Positions 37,703 through 46,650 of a DNA stretch of 64,000 nt are shown here, piece after piece (position 1 is the stretch's first letter; every line of letters begins with the position of its first letter). The DNA lies in NCBI GenBank assembly GCA_963781265.1, contig CAWAFH010000018.1, positions 186,001 through 250,000 of the forward strand. The letters are read 5' to 3'. Both the position numbers and the translations under genes were made by a program. The DNA comes from WHSW01 sp963781265 (GTDB taxonomy: Bacteria > Actinomycetota > Thermoleophilia > Solirubrobacterales > 70-9). The notes under the pieces were generated by a model. It was not told where the DNA came from and searched no databases. It saw only the letters and a list, made by a program, of their open reading frames with translations.

Positions 37703-38866
37703 TTAGATCTTGTGATCGAAGTCGTGTCCCAACCAGGCAGCGATCCGATGCAGCTCCGCCGCCAGCGCCTCGTTCGTGTGCTCCGGCGCCCCGGGCTCCG
37801 GATGCAAGGCGCGCAGGTGCAGGCGCCCGGCGTCGCGATCGGCCTTCAGGTCGACCCGGGCGACCAGCCGGTCCCCGAGCAGGAACGGGAGGACGTAGTA
37901 GCCGTAGCGGCGCTTCGGCGCCGGGACGTAGAGCTCGATCCGAAACTGGAAGCCGAAGATCCGCTCGACCCGGCTGCGCTCCCAGATCAGCGAGTCGAAC
38001 GGGCCGATCAGCGCCGTCGCCTCGACCCGACGCGGGATCCTCGCACCCGGGGCGAGGTAGCCGGCGGTCGTCCCCCAGCCCTCGACGTCGACCGGGTGCA
38101 GCTCGCCGGCCTCGACCAGCTCCGCGACCCGTTCCTTCGACTCGGAGGCGGTCAGCCGGAAGTAGTCGCGCAGGTCGCGCTCGGCCGCGACCCCGAGCCG
38201 CTGGGCGGCGTAGCGGATCAGGCCGCGCTGGGCCTCGGCCGGATCGGGCGTCGGCGCGGCGAGCACCGCCGCCGGGAGGACGCGCTCGGGGAGGTCGTAG
38301 AGGCGCTCGAATCGCCGCCGCCGCGCGGCGGTCACCTGCCCGGACCAAAACAGCCACTCCAGCGCCCGCTTCGAGTCCGACCAGTCCCACCACGGCCCGC
38401 TGCGACGCGGGCGCTCGGCGGTCAGCTCGGAGGCCGCGATCGGCCCGCGATCGCGGACCTGGCCGAGCACCTCCGCGACCAGCTCGGGGCGCTCGCGCAC
38501 GATCCGCTGCATGCTGCCCCACGCCTCCGCGTGGGCGCGCTCCATCCGCCATCGCAACAGCGGCTGCAGCTCGACCGGAAGCAGCGAGGCCTCGTGGCCC
38601 CAGTACTCGAACAGGCGTCGCGGGGCTCGCTGCGAGAGCCGGTCCAAGAGCTCGTGGTGATACGGGCCGAGGCGGCTGAACGCCGGCAGGTAGTGGGCCC
38701 GCTCGAGCACGTTGACCGAGTCGATCTGCAGCAGTCCGACTCGCTTGATCACCCGGCGCAGGTCCCAGCCGCCCGGCTCGGCGGCGGGGCGGGGGTCGGC
38801 GAACCCCTGAGCCGCCAGCGCCAGACGGCGGGCCTCGGCGGCGGAGATCGAGACGCGTCGGCTCAC
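37703..38866 (-). CDS. winged-helix DNA glycosylase, AlkZ/YcaQ-like
   Basis: 387 residues of the HTH_42 family that unhooks interstrand crosslinks and alkylated bases. The catalytic signature LLQIDSVNVLERAHYL contains the QID motif of the YcaQ subgroup; RRLFEYWGHEASLLP, PWWDWSDSKRALEWLFWSGQV and FGFQFRIELYVPAPKRRYGYYVLPFLLGDRLVARVDLKADR are typical. The start is GTG 38866, after a 45-base gap to the divergent hydrolase gene. The role would be repair of bulky or crosslinked DNA. Confidence 0.88.
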   Translation of the reverse strand: MSRRVSISAAEARRLALAAQGFADPRPAAEPGGWDLRRVIKRVGLLQIDSVNVLERAHYLPAFSRLGPYHHELLDRLSQRAPRRLFEYWGHEASLLPVELQPLLRWRMERAHAEAWGSMQRIVRERPELVAEVLGQVRDRGPIAASELTAERPRRSGPWWDWSDSKRALEWLFWSGQVTAARRRRFERLYDLPERVLPAAVLAAPTPDPAEAQRGLIRYAAQRLGVAAERDLRDYFRLTASESKERVAELVEAGELHPVDVEGWGTTAGYLAPGARIPRRVEATALIGPFDSLIWERSRVERIFGFQFRIELYVPAPKRRYGYYVLPFLLGDRLVARVDLKADRDAGRLHLRALHPEPGAPEHTNEALAAELHRIAAWLGHDFDHKI

Positions 38867-38911
38867 GCCTGCATCCAATCGCAGCAGCGGTGACGGTGCG
38901 ATGATCCGCCG

Positions 38912-40315
38912 GTGCTGAGGCTTGGCGTCATCGCGGCCGCGCTCGCCGCCCTGATCGCGATCGCGGCGCCGGGGCCGTCGGCGCCCGGCGTCGAGGCTGC
39001 GCCGATCGCCGCCCCGAAGCTCGGCGCCTGCCCGAAGCACGTGCGCCCGCAGCGGCTCAAGTGCGCGCGGCTGCGGGTGCCGCTGGAGCGCGCCGATCCC
39101 GGGCGCGGCTCGATCCCGATCACCTACGCGGTCCGCCGTCGCGACGAGGTGACCAGCCCGGCCCGCGGGACGATCTTCGCGGTCGAGGGCGGCCCGGGGT
39201 ACGGCTCGATCTCCAGCGCGCGCTACTACGTCCATCTGTTCGGGCCCCTGCTGCGCAGCCGCGATCTGGTCCTGGTCGACATGCGCGGCACCGGCCACTC
39301 GCGGGCGATCGACTGCCCGAAGCTGCAGGAGGGGCGGGGCTCGGACGCCGCGGGCGTCGCCCAGTGCGCGCGGCTGCTCGGCGACGACTTCGCGTCCTAC
39401 CGGACCGCCGCGGCCGCGGACGACCTCGACGACGTCCGCCGCGCGCTCGAGGTCGACCGGATCGACCTGTACGGGGACTCCTACGGGACCTTCCTCTCGC
39501 AGTCGTACGCGTTTCGCCACGGCGACTCGCTGCGGGCGCTCGTCCTCGACAGCGCCTATCCGGTCCGCGGTGAGGATCCGCTCTATCCGAGCCTCTGGCA
39601 GACCGGGATCGCGGCGCTCTCGACCGTGTGCGAACGAGCCAATCGCTGTCACGGCGACGCCGGGCGGCGGCTGCGTCGCATGGTCGCCCAGCTTCGCGAG
39701 ACGAAGCGCGGGGTCGGCCCGCTGCTCGACGCGATCGCCTACTCGGGCTATGAGCCGCCGACCCGCTACTACCTGCAGATCGACGACGCGATCTCCGCGT
39801 ACCTGCGCGGCGATCGCGGCCCTTATCGGCGGTTGACCGATCCCGGCTCGAGCGGCTACGGGAGCTATCGCTACTACTCGCGCGGCGACGAGCTCACGGT
39901 CAGCTGCAACGACTACCCGATGCTCTGGAACAAGCGGTCGGGCGAGCAGGTGCGCCGGCGCCAGCTGCGCGCCGCGGTGCGCTCCTATCCGCAGCGGGAG
40001 TTCGCGCCGTTCACCCCGGCCGAGGTCGCGCTCGACTCATCGGCCGGCTACCTCGAGTGCCTGAAGTGGCCGAAGCCGACGAACCTCTACCAGCCGCCCG
40101 CGCCGCCGAACGCGCCGTCGCCGCGGATGCCGACCCTGGTGATCTCGGGCGAGCTCGACGACGTCACCAGCCCGGCCGAGGGCGCCGCCGTCGCGGCCGA
40201 CTTCGCCAACGCGCAGCAGCGGATCGTCCGCAACGGCGGCCATGTCCCGTCGCTGTACGGTGGTCGTTACCCGGCGCGCGACTGGGTCCGCGACTTCTTC
40301 GCCCGCCACGGCTGA
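38912..40315 (+). CDS. secreted alpha/beta hydrolase, tripeptidyl-aminopeptidase-like
   Basis: 467 residues. The signal sequence LGVIAAALAALIAIAAPGPSAPGVEA predicts export. Oxyanion region FAVEGGPGYGS, nucleophile elbow GDSYGT (Ser about 190), catalytic Asp in ISGELDDVTSP and His in NGGHVPS form a complete triad. The insert VSCNDYPMLW and the paired cysteines are usual in TAP-like peptidases of actinobacteria. The start is GTG 38912. It probably trims peptides from outside the cell. Confidence 0.87.
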   Translation: MLRLGVIAAALAALIAIAAPGPSAPGVEAAPIAAPKLGACPKHVRPQRLKCARLRVPLERADPGRGSIPITYAVRRRDEVTSPARGTIFAVEGGPGYGSISSARYYVHLFGPLLRSRDLVLVDMRGTGHSRAIDCPKLQEGRGSDAAGVAQCARLLGDDFASYRTAAAADDLDDVRRALEVDRIDLYGDSYGTFLSQSYAFRHGDSLRALVLDSAYPVRGEDPLYPSLWQTGIAALSTVCERANRCHGDAGRRLRRMVAQLRETKRGVGPLLDAIAYSGYEPPTRYYLQIDDAISAYLRGDRGPYRRLTDPGSSGYGSYRYYSRGDELTVSCNDYPMLWNKRSGEQVRRRQLRAAVRSYPQREFAPFTPAEVALDSSAGYLECLKWPKPTNLYQPPAPPNAPSPRMPTLVISGELDDVTSPAEGAAVAADFANAQQRIVRNGGHVPSLYGGRYPARDWVRDFFARHG

Positions 40316-40322
40316 GCGGGAG

Positions 40323-41243
40323 CTAGCCGGGCTCGACCTGCGTCCCGGCCGTCCCTTCGACGAGCCCGGCGAGCTCCTCGAGGCGGCCGATCGCCGCGCG
40401 CTGTCCGGTCGCCTCGACGAAGCGGCAGACGGCCTCGACCTTCGGCCCCATCGAGCCGGCGGCGAAATCGCCCGCGCGCAGCCGGGATGGGGTCGCCTCG
40501 CGGATCGGGTGCTGCTCGGGGGTTCCCCAGTCGCCATAGACGGCGTCGACGTCGGTCGCCAGCACGAGCAGCTCGGCGCCGAGCCCCTCGGCCAGCAGGG
40601 CCGAGGCCAGGTCCTTGTCGATCACCGCTTCGATCCCCTGTTCGCCGGCCTCGGTGGCGATCACCGGGACGCCGCCGCCGCCCACGCACACGACCAGGAA
40701 GCCGCCGTCGACCAGCCGCCGGATCGCGCCGAGCTGAACCACCTCGCGCGGTTGCGGCGAGGCGACCACGCGCCGCCACCGATCGCCGTCGGGCTTGACG
40801 GTCCAGCCCCGCTCGGTGGCGAGCTCGCGCGCCTGGCCCTCGTCGTAGACGGGGCCGATGAACTTGGTCGGGTCGTCGAACGCCGGGTCGTCCGCGTCGA
40901 CCCTCACCCGGGTGATCACCGCGACCGTGTCCTGGTGGTCGATCGCGTTGTCCAGCTCGAGCTCGATCACGTAGCCGATCTGGCCGCCGGTCTCGGCGTC
41001 GAGGACGTCGAGCGGATACGGAGAGCCGTCCGCGTAGGCGTCCTCCTTCAGCGCCAGCAGGCCGACCTGCGGACCGTTGCCGTGCGTGACCACGAGGCGG
41101 GTGTCGGCCGAGATCGGCGCCAGGACCTCGGCGGCCGCGCGCGCCGCGCGCAGCTGGTTCGCGGCGCTCGGCGGCTCGCCGCGGCGAAGCAGCGCGTTGC
41201 CCCCGAGCGCGACGACGGCGAGCGGGTCAGCTGAGCGTGGCAA
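40323..41243 (-). CDS. arcC: carbamate kinase
   Basis: 306 residues. VVALGGNALLRRG, RLVVTHGNGPQVGLLAL, VVCVGGGGVPV, AVIDKDLASALLAE and LATDVDAVYGDW are amino-acid-kinase/carbamate-kinase signatures. It transfers phosphate from carbamoyl phosphate to ADP in the arginine deiminase pathway. The start is TTG 41243, located inside the arcB remnant; no ATG or GTG fits. It is the last gene of the minus-strand arc operon and converges on the hydrolase gene. Confidence 0.93.
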   Translation of the reverse strand: MPRSADPLAVVALGGNALLRRGEPPSAANQLRAARAAAEVLAPISADTRLVVTHGNGPQVGLLALKEDAYADGSPYPLDVLDAETGGQIGYVIELELDNAIDHQDTVAVITRVRVDADDPAFDDPTKFIGPVYDEGQARELATERGWTVKPDGDRWRRVVASPQPREVVQLGAIRRLVDGGFLVVCVGGGGVPVIATEAGEQGIEAVIDKDLASALLAEGLGAELLVLATDVDAVYGDWGTPEQHPIREATPSRLRAGDFAAGSMGPKVEAVCRFVEATGQRAAIGRLEELAGLVEGTAGTQVEPG

Positions 41244-41331
41244 CGAGGACGGCCTTGATCGTGTGGTCCTTTGCCTCCCCCATCGAGAAGTCGAGCTCCT
41301 TGAGGAAGTGGCGGTTGCGCAGGTTGTACAT
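41227..41331 (-). pseudogene. arcB: arcB (ornithine carbamoyltransferase) remnant, internally deleted
   Basis: A 34-codon frame between arcA and arcC. It starts MYNLRNRHFLKELDFS, the family N-terminus, continues MGEAKD, which resembles the mid-protein VSMGEA motif, and ends HTIKAVLVATLS, the family C-terminus before TGA. About nine tenths of the normal enzyme is gone, yet frame, start and stop are kept. The ATG follows the arcA TAG directly. No carbamoyl-phosphate or ornithine site survives, so it cannot be active. Confidence 0.85.
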
Positions 41332-42561
41332 CTAGAACGCCGCCTCGCGCTCGATCGGGCAGGTCATGCAGTGCGAGCCGCCGCGACCGCGGCCGAGCTC
41401 CGAGCCGTCGATCGTGATCACCTCGATGCCCTCCTTGCGCAGGCGGGTGTTGGTGTCGACGTTGCGCTCGTAGGCGACGACGACCCCGGGCTCGAGGCAG
41501 ACGACGTTGTTGCCGTCATCCCACTGCTCGCGCGCCATCTCGGAGCTGTCGCCCCCGGTCGGGATCACCCGCATGCGGTCGACCTCGAGCGCCTGCTCCA
41601 GGGCTGCGATCAAGTTGCCGTCGAAGCGGTCGACCACCGGCAGGGCGTCCGCGGCCGCGGGCGGGCGCATCGCCCAGATCTGGACGTCGTCGTTGACGAC
41701 GGGTGGATAGAGGGTGACCGCGTCGCGGTCCACCATCGTGATCACCGTGTCGAGATGCATGTACGAGCGCGACGGGGGCAGCTGGACCGCGAGCACCAGG
41801 GTCGCCGCACCGCGCTCGAACAGCGTCCGGGCCAGGATCCCGACCGACTGCGGCGAGGTCCGCTCGCCCATCCCGATCATCACCGCGCCGTTGCCGATCG
41901 TCTGCACGTCGCCGCCCTCGATCGTGCACCGGCCCCAGTGCTCCTCGACCCCGCCGAACCAGACGTTCACGCCGCCGTCGGCGGCGAACATCGGGTGAAA
42001 GCGGTAGATCGCTTCCATGAACGCGGTCTCCGGCCGCCGCGCCGGCTTCGTCATCGGGTTGAGCGTCACCCCGTCGTAGATCCACGACGAGGGATCGCGC
42101 TGGAAGAGGAAGTTCGGCAGCGGCGGGAGGACCATGTCGAGCGGGCCCGAGGACTGGTAGAGCAACCCGGCGCCCTTGGCGATCTCGTCCTTCGTGATCC
42201 CGCCGATCAGGAAGTCGGAGAGCTCGGTCGCGCTCGCCGAGGCGGCCCATTCGCGCGCACTGTGGGCGAGGTACTGGCCGACCTCACGCTCGTCCAGGAC
42301 GCGGTCGAGGATCCAGGCCTTCCCCGCATCGACCGCGAGGGTCTCGGTCAGCAGCTCCTCGGCGTCGAAGACCTCGACCCCGCGCTCGCGCATCACCTGG
42401 ACGAACGCGGCGTGTTCGACCTTCGCCTTGCGCACCCAGATCACGTCGTCGAACAGCAGCTCCTCTGCGTTCGCCGGGGTGAGCCGCCGCTGCTCGAGGC
42501 CCGGGCGGTGAACGATCACCTTGCGCAGCTTGCCTACCTCTGAGTCGACCCTGAAAGCCAT
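41332..42561 (-). CDS. arcA: arginine deiminase
   Basis: 409 residues. SEVGKLRKVIVHRPGLE, FLIGGITKDE, NFLFQRDPSSWIYDGVTL, YRFHPMF, EGGDVQTIGNGAVMIGMGERTSP and the C-terminal GGSHCMTCP with nucleophile Cys at about 398 define the enzyme, which hydrolyses arginine to citrulline and ammonia. ATG 42561 lies 10 bases after the transporter gene. Confidence 0.96.
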   Translation of the reverse strand: MAFRVDSEVGKLRKVIVHRPGLEQRRLTPANAEELLFDDVIWVRKAKVEHAAFVQVMRERGVEVFDAEELLTETLAVDAGKAWILDRVLDEREVGQYLAHSAREWAASASATELSDFLIGGITKDEIAKGAGLLYQSSGPLDMVLPPLPNFLFQRDPSSWIYDGVTLNPMTKPARRPETAFMEAIYRFHPMFAADGGVNVWFGGVEEHWGRCTIEGGDVQTIGNGAVMIGMGERTSPQSVGILARTLFERGAATLVLAVQLPPSRSYMHLDTVITMVDRDAVTLYPPVVNDDVQIWAMRPPAAADALPVVDRFDGNLIAALEQALEVDRMRVIPTGGDSSEMAREQWDDGNNVVCLEPGVVVAYERNVDTNTRLRKEGIEVITIDGSELGRGRGGSHCMTCPIEREAAF

Positions 42562-42571
42562 TCCGACCTCC

Positions 42572-44122
42572 TCAGAGCACCGCGCCGGCGAACATGAAGG
42601 CGATGCAGATGATCAGGACGATCCCGCAGTACGGGAGCACGAAGCGCAGGTAGCGGTCGTAGCCGATTCGCGACAACGCCAGGCCACCCATGACCACCGC
42701 GGACGTCGGCGTGATCAGGTTGATCAGGCCCGAGGCGGACTGGTAGGCGGTCACCGAGAGGGAGCGCGGGACGTCGGCGAAATCGGCGAGCGGGGCGAGG
42801 ATGGGCATCACCAGCGCCGCGTGCCCGGACGACGACGGGACCAGGAAGGCGATCGGCATGTTCACCAGCAGGGCGACGGAGGCGAAGATCCCTCCGGTGG
42901 TGCTGGTCACGGCGTTCTCGCACCAATGCAGGATCGTGTCTGTGATGTAGGAGTTCTTCATCACGATCGTCACCGCGCGGGCGAGGACGATGATCAGCGC
43001 CGGTCCGAGGAACTCGCCGGCGCCGGCGACGATCGCGTTCACGGTCCCCTTCTCGCCGAGCTTGGCGACCAGGCCGATGACCACCGACATGACGATGAAC
43101 AGCATGGTCGCCTGGGCGAAGTAGAACGCGGTGAAGGTCGGCAGCGGGAACTCGGCGCTGAAGATCGTGTCCCAGATGTCGTTCCACGGAATGAAGCCGT
43201 AGATCATCACGGCGAACGCGCCGAAGAAGAGGGCCAGGATTCCCTTCTGGCGCCCAGTCAGCGGCTCGATGTCGCCGGTCGCCTCGTCGGCCATCTTCAT
43301 CCCGGCGCTGGTCACGCCCTCTGGACCCAGCACCGAGTTCGCCGGATCCCGGCGGACTCGGTAGGCGTAGCGGAGCACGAACGCGATCGCCACCGGGACG
43401 AGGATCGCGAGCATGATCAGGCGCAGCCCGATCCCGTCGCCGACGTCGATCCCGGCGGCGTCGGAGGCGACCCCGGTCGCGAACGGGTTCACGGTGGAGG
43501 CGAGCACTCCGGTCCCCGCGCCGAGGAAGATGATCGCGGCGCCGGTGACCCGGTCGAAGCCGAGTGCCAGTGCCAGGGGCACCAGCAGGGCGAAGAAGCC
43601 AAGCGTCTCCTCCCACATCCCCTCGGTGGTACCGCCGAGCGCGAACACGCTCATCAAGACCACGATCAGGATCGTGGGGCTGTGGCGGAAGCGCAGCGCG
43701 AGCCGGCCGATGCCGACCTGGATCGCGCCCGTCTTCATCGTGACGCTGATGAAGGCACCAATCGCGAGCACGAAGAGGAAGATCTGCGCCGCGCCGTAGA
43801 GGAAGCCGACGTTGTCGACGTCGACGTTGCCTTTGGCGTTCTCGATCCCGTAGAGGCCGTTGGTCGGGGCCGCCCAGAGCTTGTTGAACTGGTGGATGAA
43901 CGACTTGTTCGCGCACCGTTCGCCCTCGGGGACGTCGTCGCACGACGGCAGCTCCTGGTAGCTGCCGGGGATCGGGCCGCCCGTCTTCGGGTTGATCTCG
44001 TAGGTCCCCGAGGGGATGATGAAGGAGAGCCCCCAGACCGCGAGCAGGACGATCGCGAGGACCGTGAACGCGGTGGGGAACCTGCGGGTCTTTGCCTCTG
44101 GTTGCGGGGCCGGATCGGACAT
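42572..44122 (-). CDS. YfcC/ArcD-like membrane transporter of the arginine operon
   Basis: 516 residues, about 12 membrane helices, of the YfcC / C4-dicarboxylate anaerobic-carrier-related group (PF03606), which includes arginine/ornithine-type carriers. GGTTEGMWEETLGFFALLVPLALALGFDRVTGAAIIFLGAGTGVL and LVPSSSGHAALVMPILAPLADF are the two homologous re-entrant-type blocks. It is first in the operon upstream of arcA, so exchange of arginine against ornithine or citrulline is the likely role. ATG 44122 follows a short disordered head. A 50-residue acidic/polar extracellular loop (YQELPSCDDVPEGERCANK) contains two cysteines. Confidence 0.87.
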   Translation of the reverse strand: MSDPAPQPEAKTRRFPTAFTVLAIVLLAVWGLSFIIPSGTYEINPKTGGPIPGSYQELPSCDDVPEGERCANKSFIHQFNKLWAAPTNGLYGIENAKGNVDVDNVGFLYGAAQIFLFVLAIGAFISVTMKTGAIQVGIGRLALRFRHSPTILIVVLMSVFALGGTTEGMWEETLGFFALLVPLALALGFDRVTGAAIIFLGAGTGVLASTVNPFATGVASDAAGIDVGDGIGLRLIMLAILVPVAIAFVLRYAYRVRRDPANSVLGPEGVTSAGMKMADEATGDIEPLTGRQKGILALFFGAFAVMIYGFIPWNDIWDTIFSAEFPLPTFTAFYFAQATMLFIVMSVVIGLVAKLGEKGTVNAIVAGAGEFLGPALIIVLARAVTIVMKNSYITDTILHWCENAVTSTTGGIFASVALLVNMPIAFLVPSSSGHAALVMPILAPLADFADVPRSLSVTAYQSASGLINLITPTSAVVMGGLALSRIGYDRYLRFVLPYCGIVLIICIAFMFAGAVL

Positions 44123-44211
44123 GTGGCCCACCGTATGTCCGGTCCGGCGCCCCGAACCTCGGGACGGCATACCCGACCCGCTCGGTGGTGACTACTTACC
44201 TCGCCGCGGTC

Positions 44212-44550
44212 TCAGGGCGCGGTGACGGTGCTCGTCTCGGTGATGGTCGACGGCGGCGTGGTCGTCGTCTCGGTGGTCGTCTCGTCGGTCGTGGTCGTCG
44301 TCTCGGTCGTGGTCGTCAGGGTCGAGGTGGTGACCGTGGTCGTCGTCGGCGTCTCGGTCTTGGTCGTGGTCGAGGTGGCGGTGACCACGATCTTCTCGGT
44401 CGGCGGGTCGGCGAGGATCAGGGCGAGCGCGATCCCGAGGCCCGCCGCGAGCGCGGCGAGCGCGATCAGCGCCGCCTTCGCGCGCCGGTCGAGCGCCGGC
44501 GCCGGCTCCGGATACTCGTCCGGCTCCAGCTCGTCGTCGGCCGGCGGCAT
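44212..44550 (-). CDS. membrane-anchored Thr-rich protein
   Basis: 112 residues: an acidic/Pro N-terminus, one membrane helix AALIALAALAAGLGIALALILA, then about 60 residues that are almost entirely Thr with Val/Glu (TETPTTTTVTTSTLTTTT). Low-complexity Thr tails of this type are common on actinobacterial surface proteins and may be O-glycosylated. ATG 44550 is chosen to keep the helix intact. It lies 14 bases downstream of the 2TM gene. Confidence 0.7.
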   Translation of the reverse strand: MPPADDELEPDEYPEPAPALDRRAKAALIALAALAAGLGIALALILADPPTEKIVVTATSTTTKTETPTTTTVTTSTLTTTTETTTTTDETTTETTTTPPSTITETSTVTAP

Positions 44551-44564
44551 CGCCTCGGGCGGGC

Positions 44565-44846
44565 TCAGCGGCGCAGGCGATCGCTCTCGCGAGCGATGTC
44601 CGACTCCGAGATCGGGCGACTCTCGGGCCCGTAGATCGACCAGCCCTGGGCGAGCAGCCCGATCCCCCAGCCGGCGATCGGGAAGACGGGCCAGAAGAAG
44701 TCGGCGCCCGTCAGCGCCCAGATCGCGATCAGCAGCACGCTGATCAGCAGCCACATCCCGATCTGGGTCCGAAAGGCGCGCTTGCGCTTCAGGCTCTCGA
44801 CCGCGCGGTCGCGGACCTCCTCTTCGCTGGCGGCGCCGTATTCCAC
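44565..44846 (-). CDS. 2TM-domain protein
   Basis: 93 residues. RDRAVESLKRKRAFRTQIGMWLLISVLLIAIWALTG and FFWPVFPIAGWGIGLLAQGW form the two helices of the 2TM domain found in many actinobacterial small proteins and histidine kinases. The start is GTG 44846. Function unknown; it is co-directional with the Thr-rich gene. Confidence 0.78.
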   Translation of the reverse strand: MEYGAASEEEVRDRAVESLKRKRAFRTQIGMWLLISVLLIAIWALTGADFFWPVFPIAGWGIGLLAQGWSIYGPESRPISESDIARESDRLRR

Positions 44847-44879
44847 GCCGCGAGTTCTACCAGCGGCGCCGGGCCCCGT

Positions 44880-46487
44880 CTACGGCAGCGAGCCGGTGCG
44901 GGCGATCCGCGCGTACACCCGGGCGCTTGGTCGTTCGGTCCGCTTCAGCGTCGCCGGGTCGAACGAGTAGAGGCCGAACTTCGGCCCGTAGCCGTAGACC
45001 CATTCGAGGTTGTCGACCAGCGACCATTGGAAGTAGCCGCGCACGTCGGCGCCGTCGGTGTGGATCGCGGCGGCCAGCTCGGCCAGGTGGTCGCGCAGGT
45101 ACTGGCCGCGCTGATCGTCGTCGGAATCGGCGATCCCGTTCTCGGTCACGTAGACGGGGAGGTCGTAGCTGTCGGCGACCCCGATGACCTGGCGGAAGCC
45201 ATCCGGATACAGCTCCGCGCCGAGCTCGCTGCAGGTGGTCGGGCAGGGCGCTGCCAACGGATCGGCCGGGCTCGCGTAGGTGGTCGAGGGGATGAAGTCG
45301 AGCACCGGGATCCGGGGCGTCAGCGGGGCGGCGGCGGCGACTCGGCCGCGGAAGTAGTAGTTGAGCCCGACGAAGTCGGCCTTGCGGCCGTGGATGTCCT
45401 GCTCGGATGGCTGGATCGTCCCGTCGGCGTTCGCGTCGAGGTCGCCGTCGACGACGGAGTTGAGGAACAGCCTGTTGAACAGGTAGTCGGCGTGGGCGGC
45501 GGCCTGCCGGTCGGCCGACGAGGCCTCGTTCGCGGGGGTGAAGGCGATCATGTTCATCACCGGCCCGACCCGCGAGTCACGGTGGTCGCCGTCGGCGTCG
45601 CGGCGATCGAAGCGCTTGAGCGCGTCGTAGGCGACGGTGTTGGCGCGCTCGAGGTTGGTCAGCGCGGTGATCGCGGCGGTGAACGAGAAGGCGCCGGGCG
45701 GCCAGTAGGCGCCGAACAGCCCCGGGATGTTCACGTAGCCGAACGTGGTCTGGACCAGCGGCTCGTTGAGCGTGTTCCAGTAGTCGGCTTTGCCGCCGAG
45801 CTTCCAGCCGAGGTAGGCCGCGTACTTGCGGAACTCGGCCACGGTGTCGGAGTCGAGCCAGCCGCCACGTTCGAGCGGCGGCAGATCGGCGTTCGGATCG
45901 ATGCCGGCGAGCGCGTCGCGGGTGGCGATCGGGTCGTGCAGCCAGGTCGGCAGGGTCCAGTGGTGCAGGGTCACGAACGGGGTCAGACCGCGCTTCGCGG
46001 CCACCTTCAGCAGATCGCGGTAGTGGCGCACCGCCCCCTGGTTCGCGCGCCGATCGAGGCGTTCGAGCTCTTGCTGGGAGATGTGCGCGCCGACGTCGAT
46101 GTCCTCGGTCGAGCGCGGGAAGATGCGCGGCCACTCGATCGAGAACCGGAACGCGTTGTTGTGGAGGCGATCGGAGGCGAGCTTCAGGTCGGAGCGAAAC
46201 CGCCGCCAGAAGCCTGGCCCCTGCTCGGGCTGGTCGCCGCTCACGGTCCCGTCGGCGATGTTCTCCGGGTCGTGGGTCCACGCGTACCAGTCGGAGTTCG
46301 GGTCGACATCGCGGCCCTTGCCGCCCTCGGACTGAAAGCCGGCGTTCGCGGTCCCCCAGAGGAAGTCGCGATCGAAGTCGCGGGCACCCTCGGCACCCGG
46401 CGCGGCGAACGCGGCCGCCGCGAGCGCGCCGAGCACCCCGCCGACGATCGTCCGCAGCCGTCGTCCGATCGTCGGGGGCGCGCTCAT
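44880..46487 (-). CDS. secreted glycoside hydrolase family 1 (beta-glucosidase-like)
   Basis: 535 residues. Signal peptide LRTIVGGVLGALAAAAFAAPGAEG. FLWGTANAGFQSEGG, acid/base NEP (Glu about 242 in WNTLNEPL) and nucleophile ENG (Glu about 449 in YVTENGI) are all present, with YFQWSLVDNLEWVYGY near the end. Residues 351-362 (DANADGTIQPSE) match the 12-residue EF-hand loop exactly, inside an acidic insert (DGDLDANADG). Export is unusual for GH1, which is mainly cytosolic. It probably cleaves extracellular beta-glycosides; a calcium role for the insert is inference. Confidence 0.9.
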   Translation of the reverse strand: MSAPPTIGRRLRTIVGGVLGALAAAAFAAPGAEGARDFDRDFLWGTANAGFQSEGGKGRDVDPNSDWYAWTHDPENIADGTVSGDQPEQGPGFWRRFRSDLKLASDRLHNNAFRFSIEWPRIFPRSTEDIDVGAHISQQELERLDRRANQGAVRHYRDLLKVAAKRGLTPFVTLHHWTLPTWLHDPIATRDALAGIDPNADLPPLERGGWLDSDTVAEFRKYAAYLGWKLGGKADYWNTLNEPLVQTTFGYVNIPGLFGAYWPPGAFSFTAAITALTNLERANTVAYDALKRFDRRDADGDHRDSRVGPVMNMIAFTPANEASSADRQAAAHADYLFNRLFLNSVVDGDLDANADGTIQPSEQDIHGRKADFVGLNYYFRGRVAAAAPLTPRIPVLDFIPSTTYASPADPLAAPCPTTCSELGAELYPDGFRQVIGVADSYDLPVYVTENGIADSDDDQRGQYLRDHLAELAAAIHTDGADVRGYFQWSLVDNLEWVYGYGPKFGLYSFDPATLKRTERPSARVYARIARTGSLP

Positions 46488-46536
46488 GCCGCGAGCCTAG
46501 CGGCGCCGGAGCCGGCTCAACGCTAGCGCTTACCCT

Positions 46537-46555
46537 GATACCCCCAGTAGGTATC
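46537..46555. promoter_or_regulatory. CsoR-like palindrome GATACC-N7-GGTATC
   Basis: GATACCCCCAGTAGGTATC is a 6-base inverted repeat with a C-rich centre, the form recognised by CsoR/FrmR-family metal or sulfur sensors. It lies about 95 bases before the permease start (46651), in the divergent spacer with the GH1 gene. No CsoR gene is in the window. Confidence 0.45.
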
Positions 46556-46650
46556 CGTAGCCACTCCGGAACCCGCTGCGGACCGGCCACGGTGGGCGCC
46601 CGCGCGGTGCGGACGTACGCTCGCTGAATGACCGCGGCTCACTTCGGCTC

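Noticed and set aside
37629..38552. Extension of lon to an upstream start
   Set aside because: The added frame is an Arg-rich shadow of the AlkZ-like gene; the family N-terminus begins at MQLLLVPLDD.
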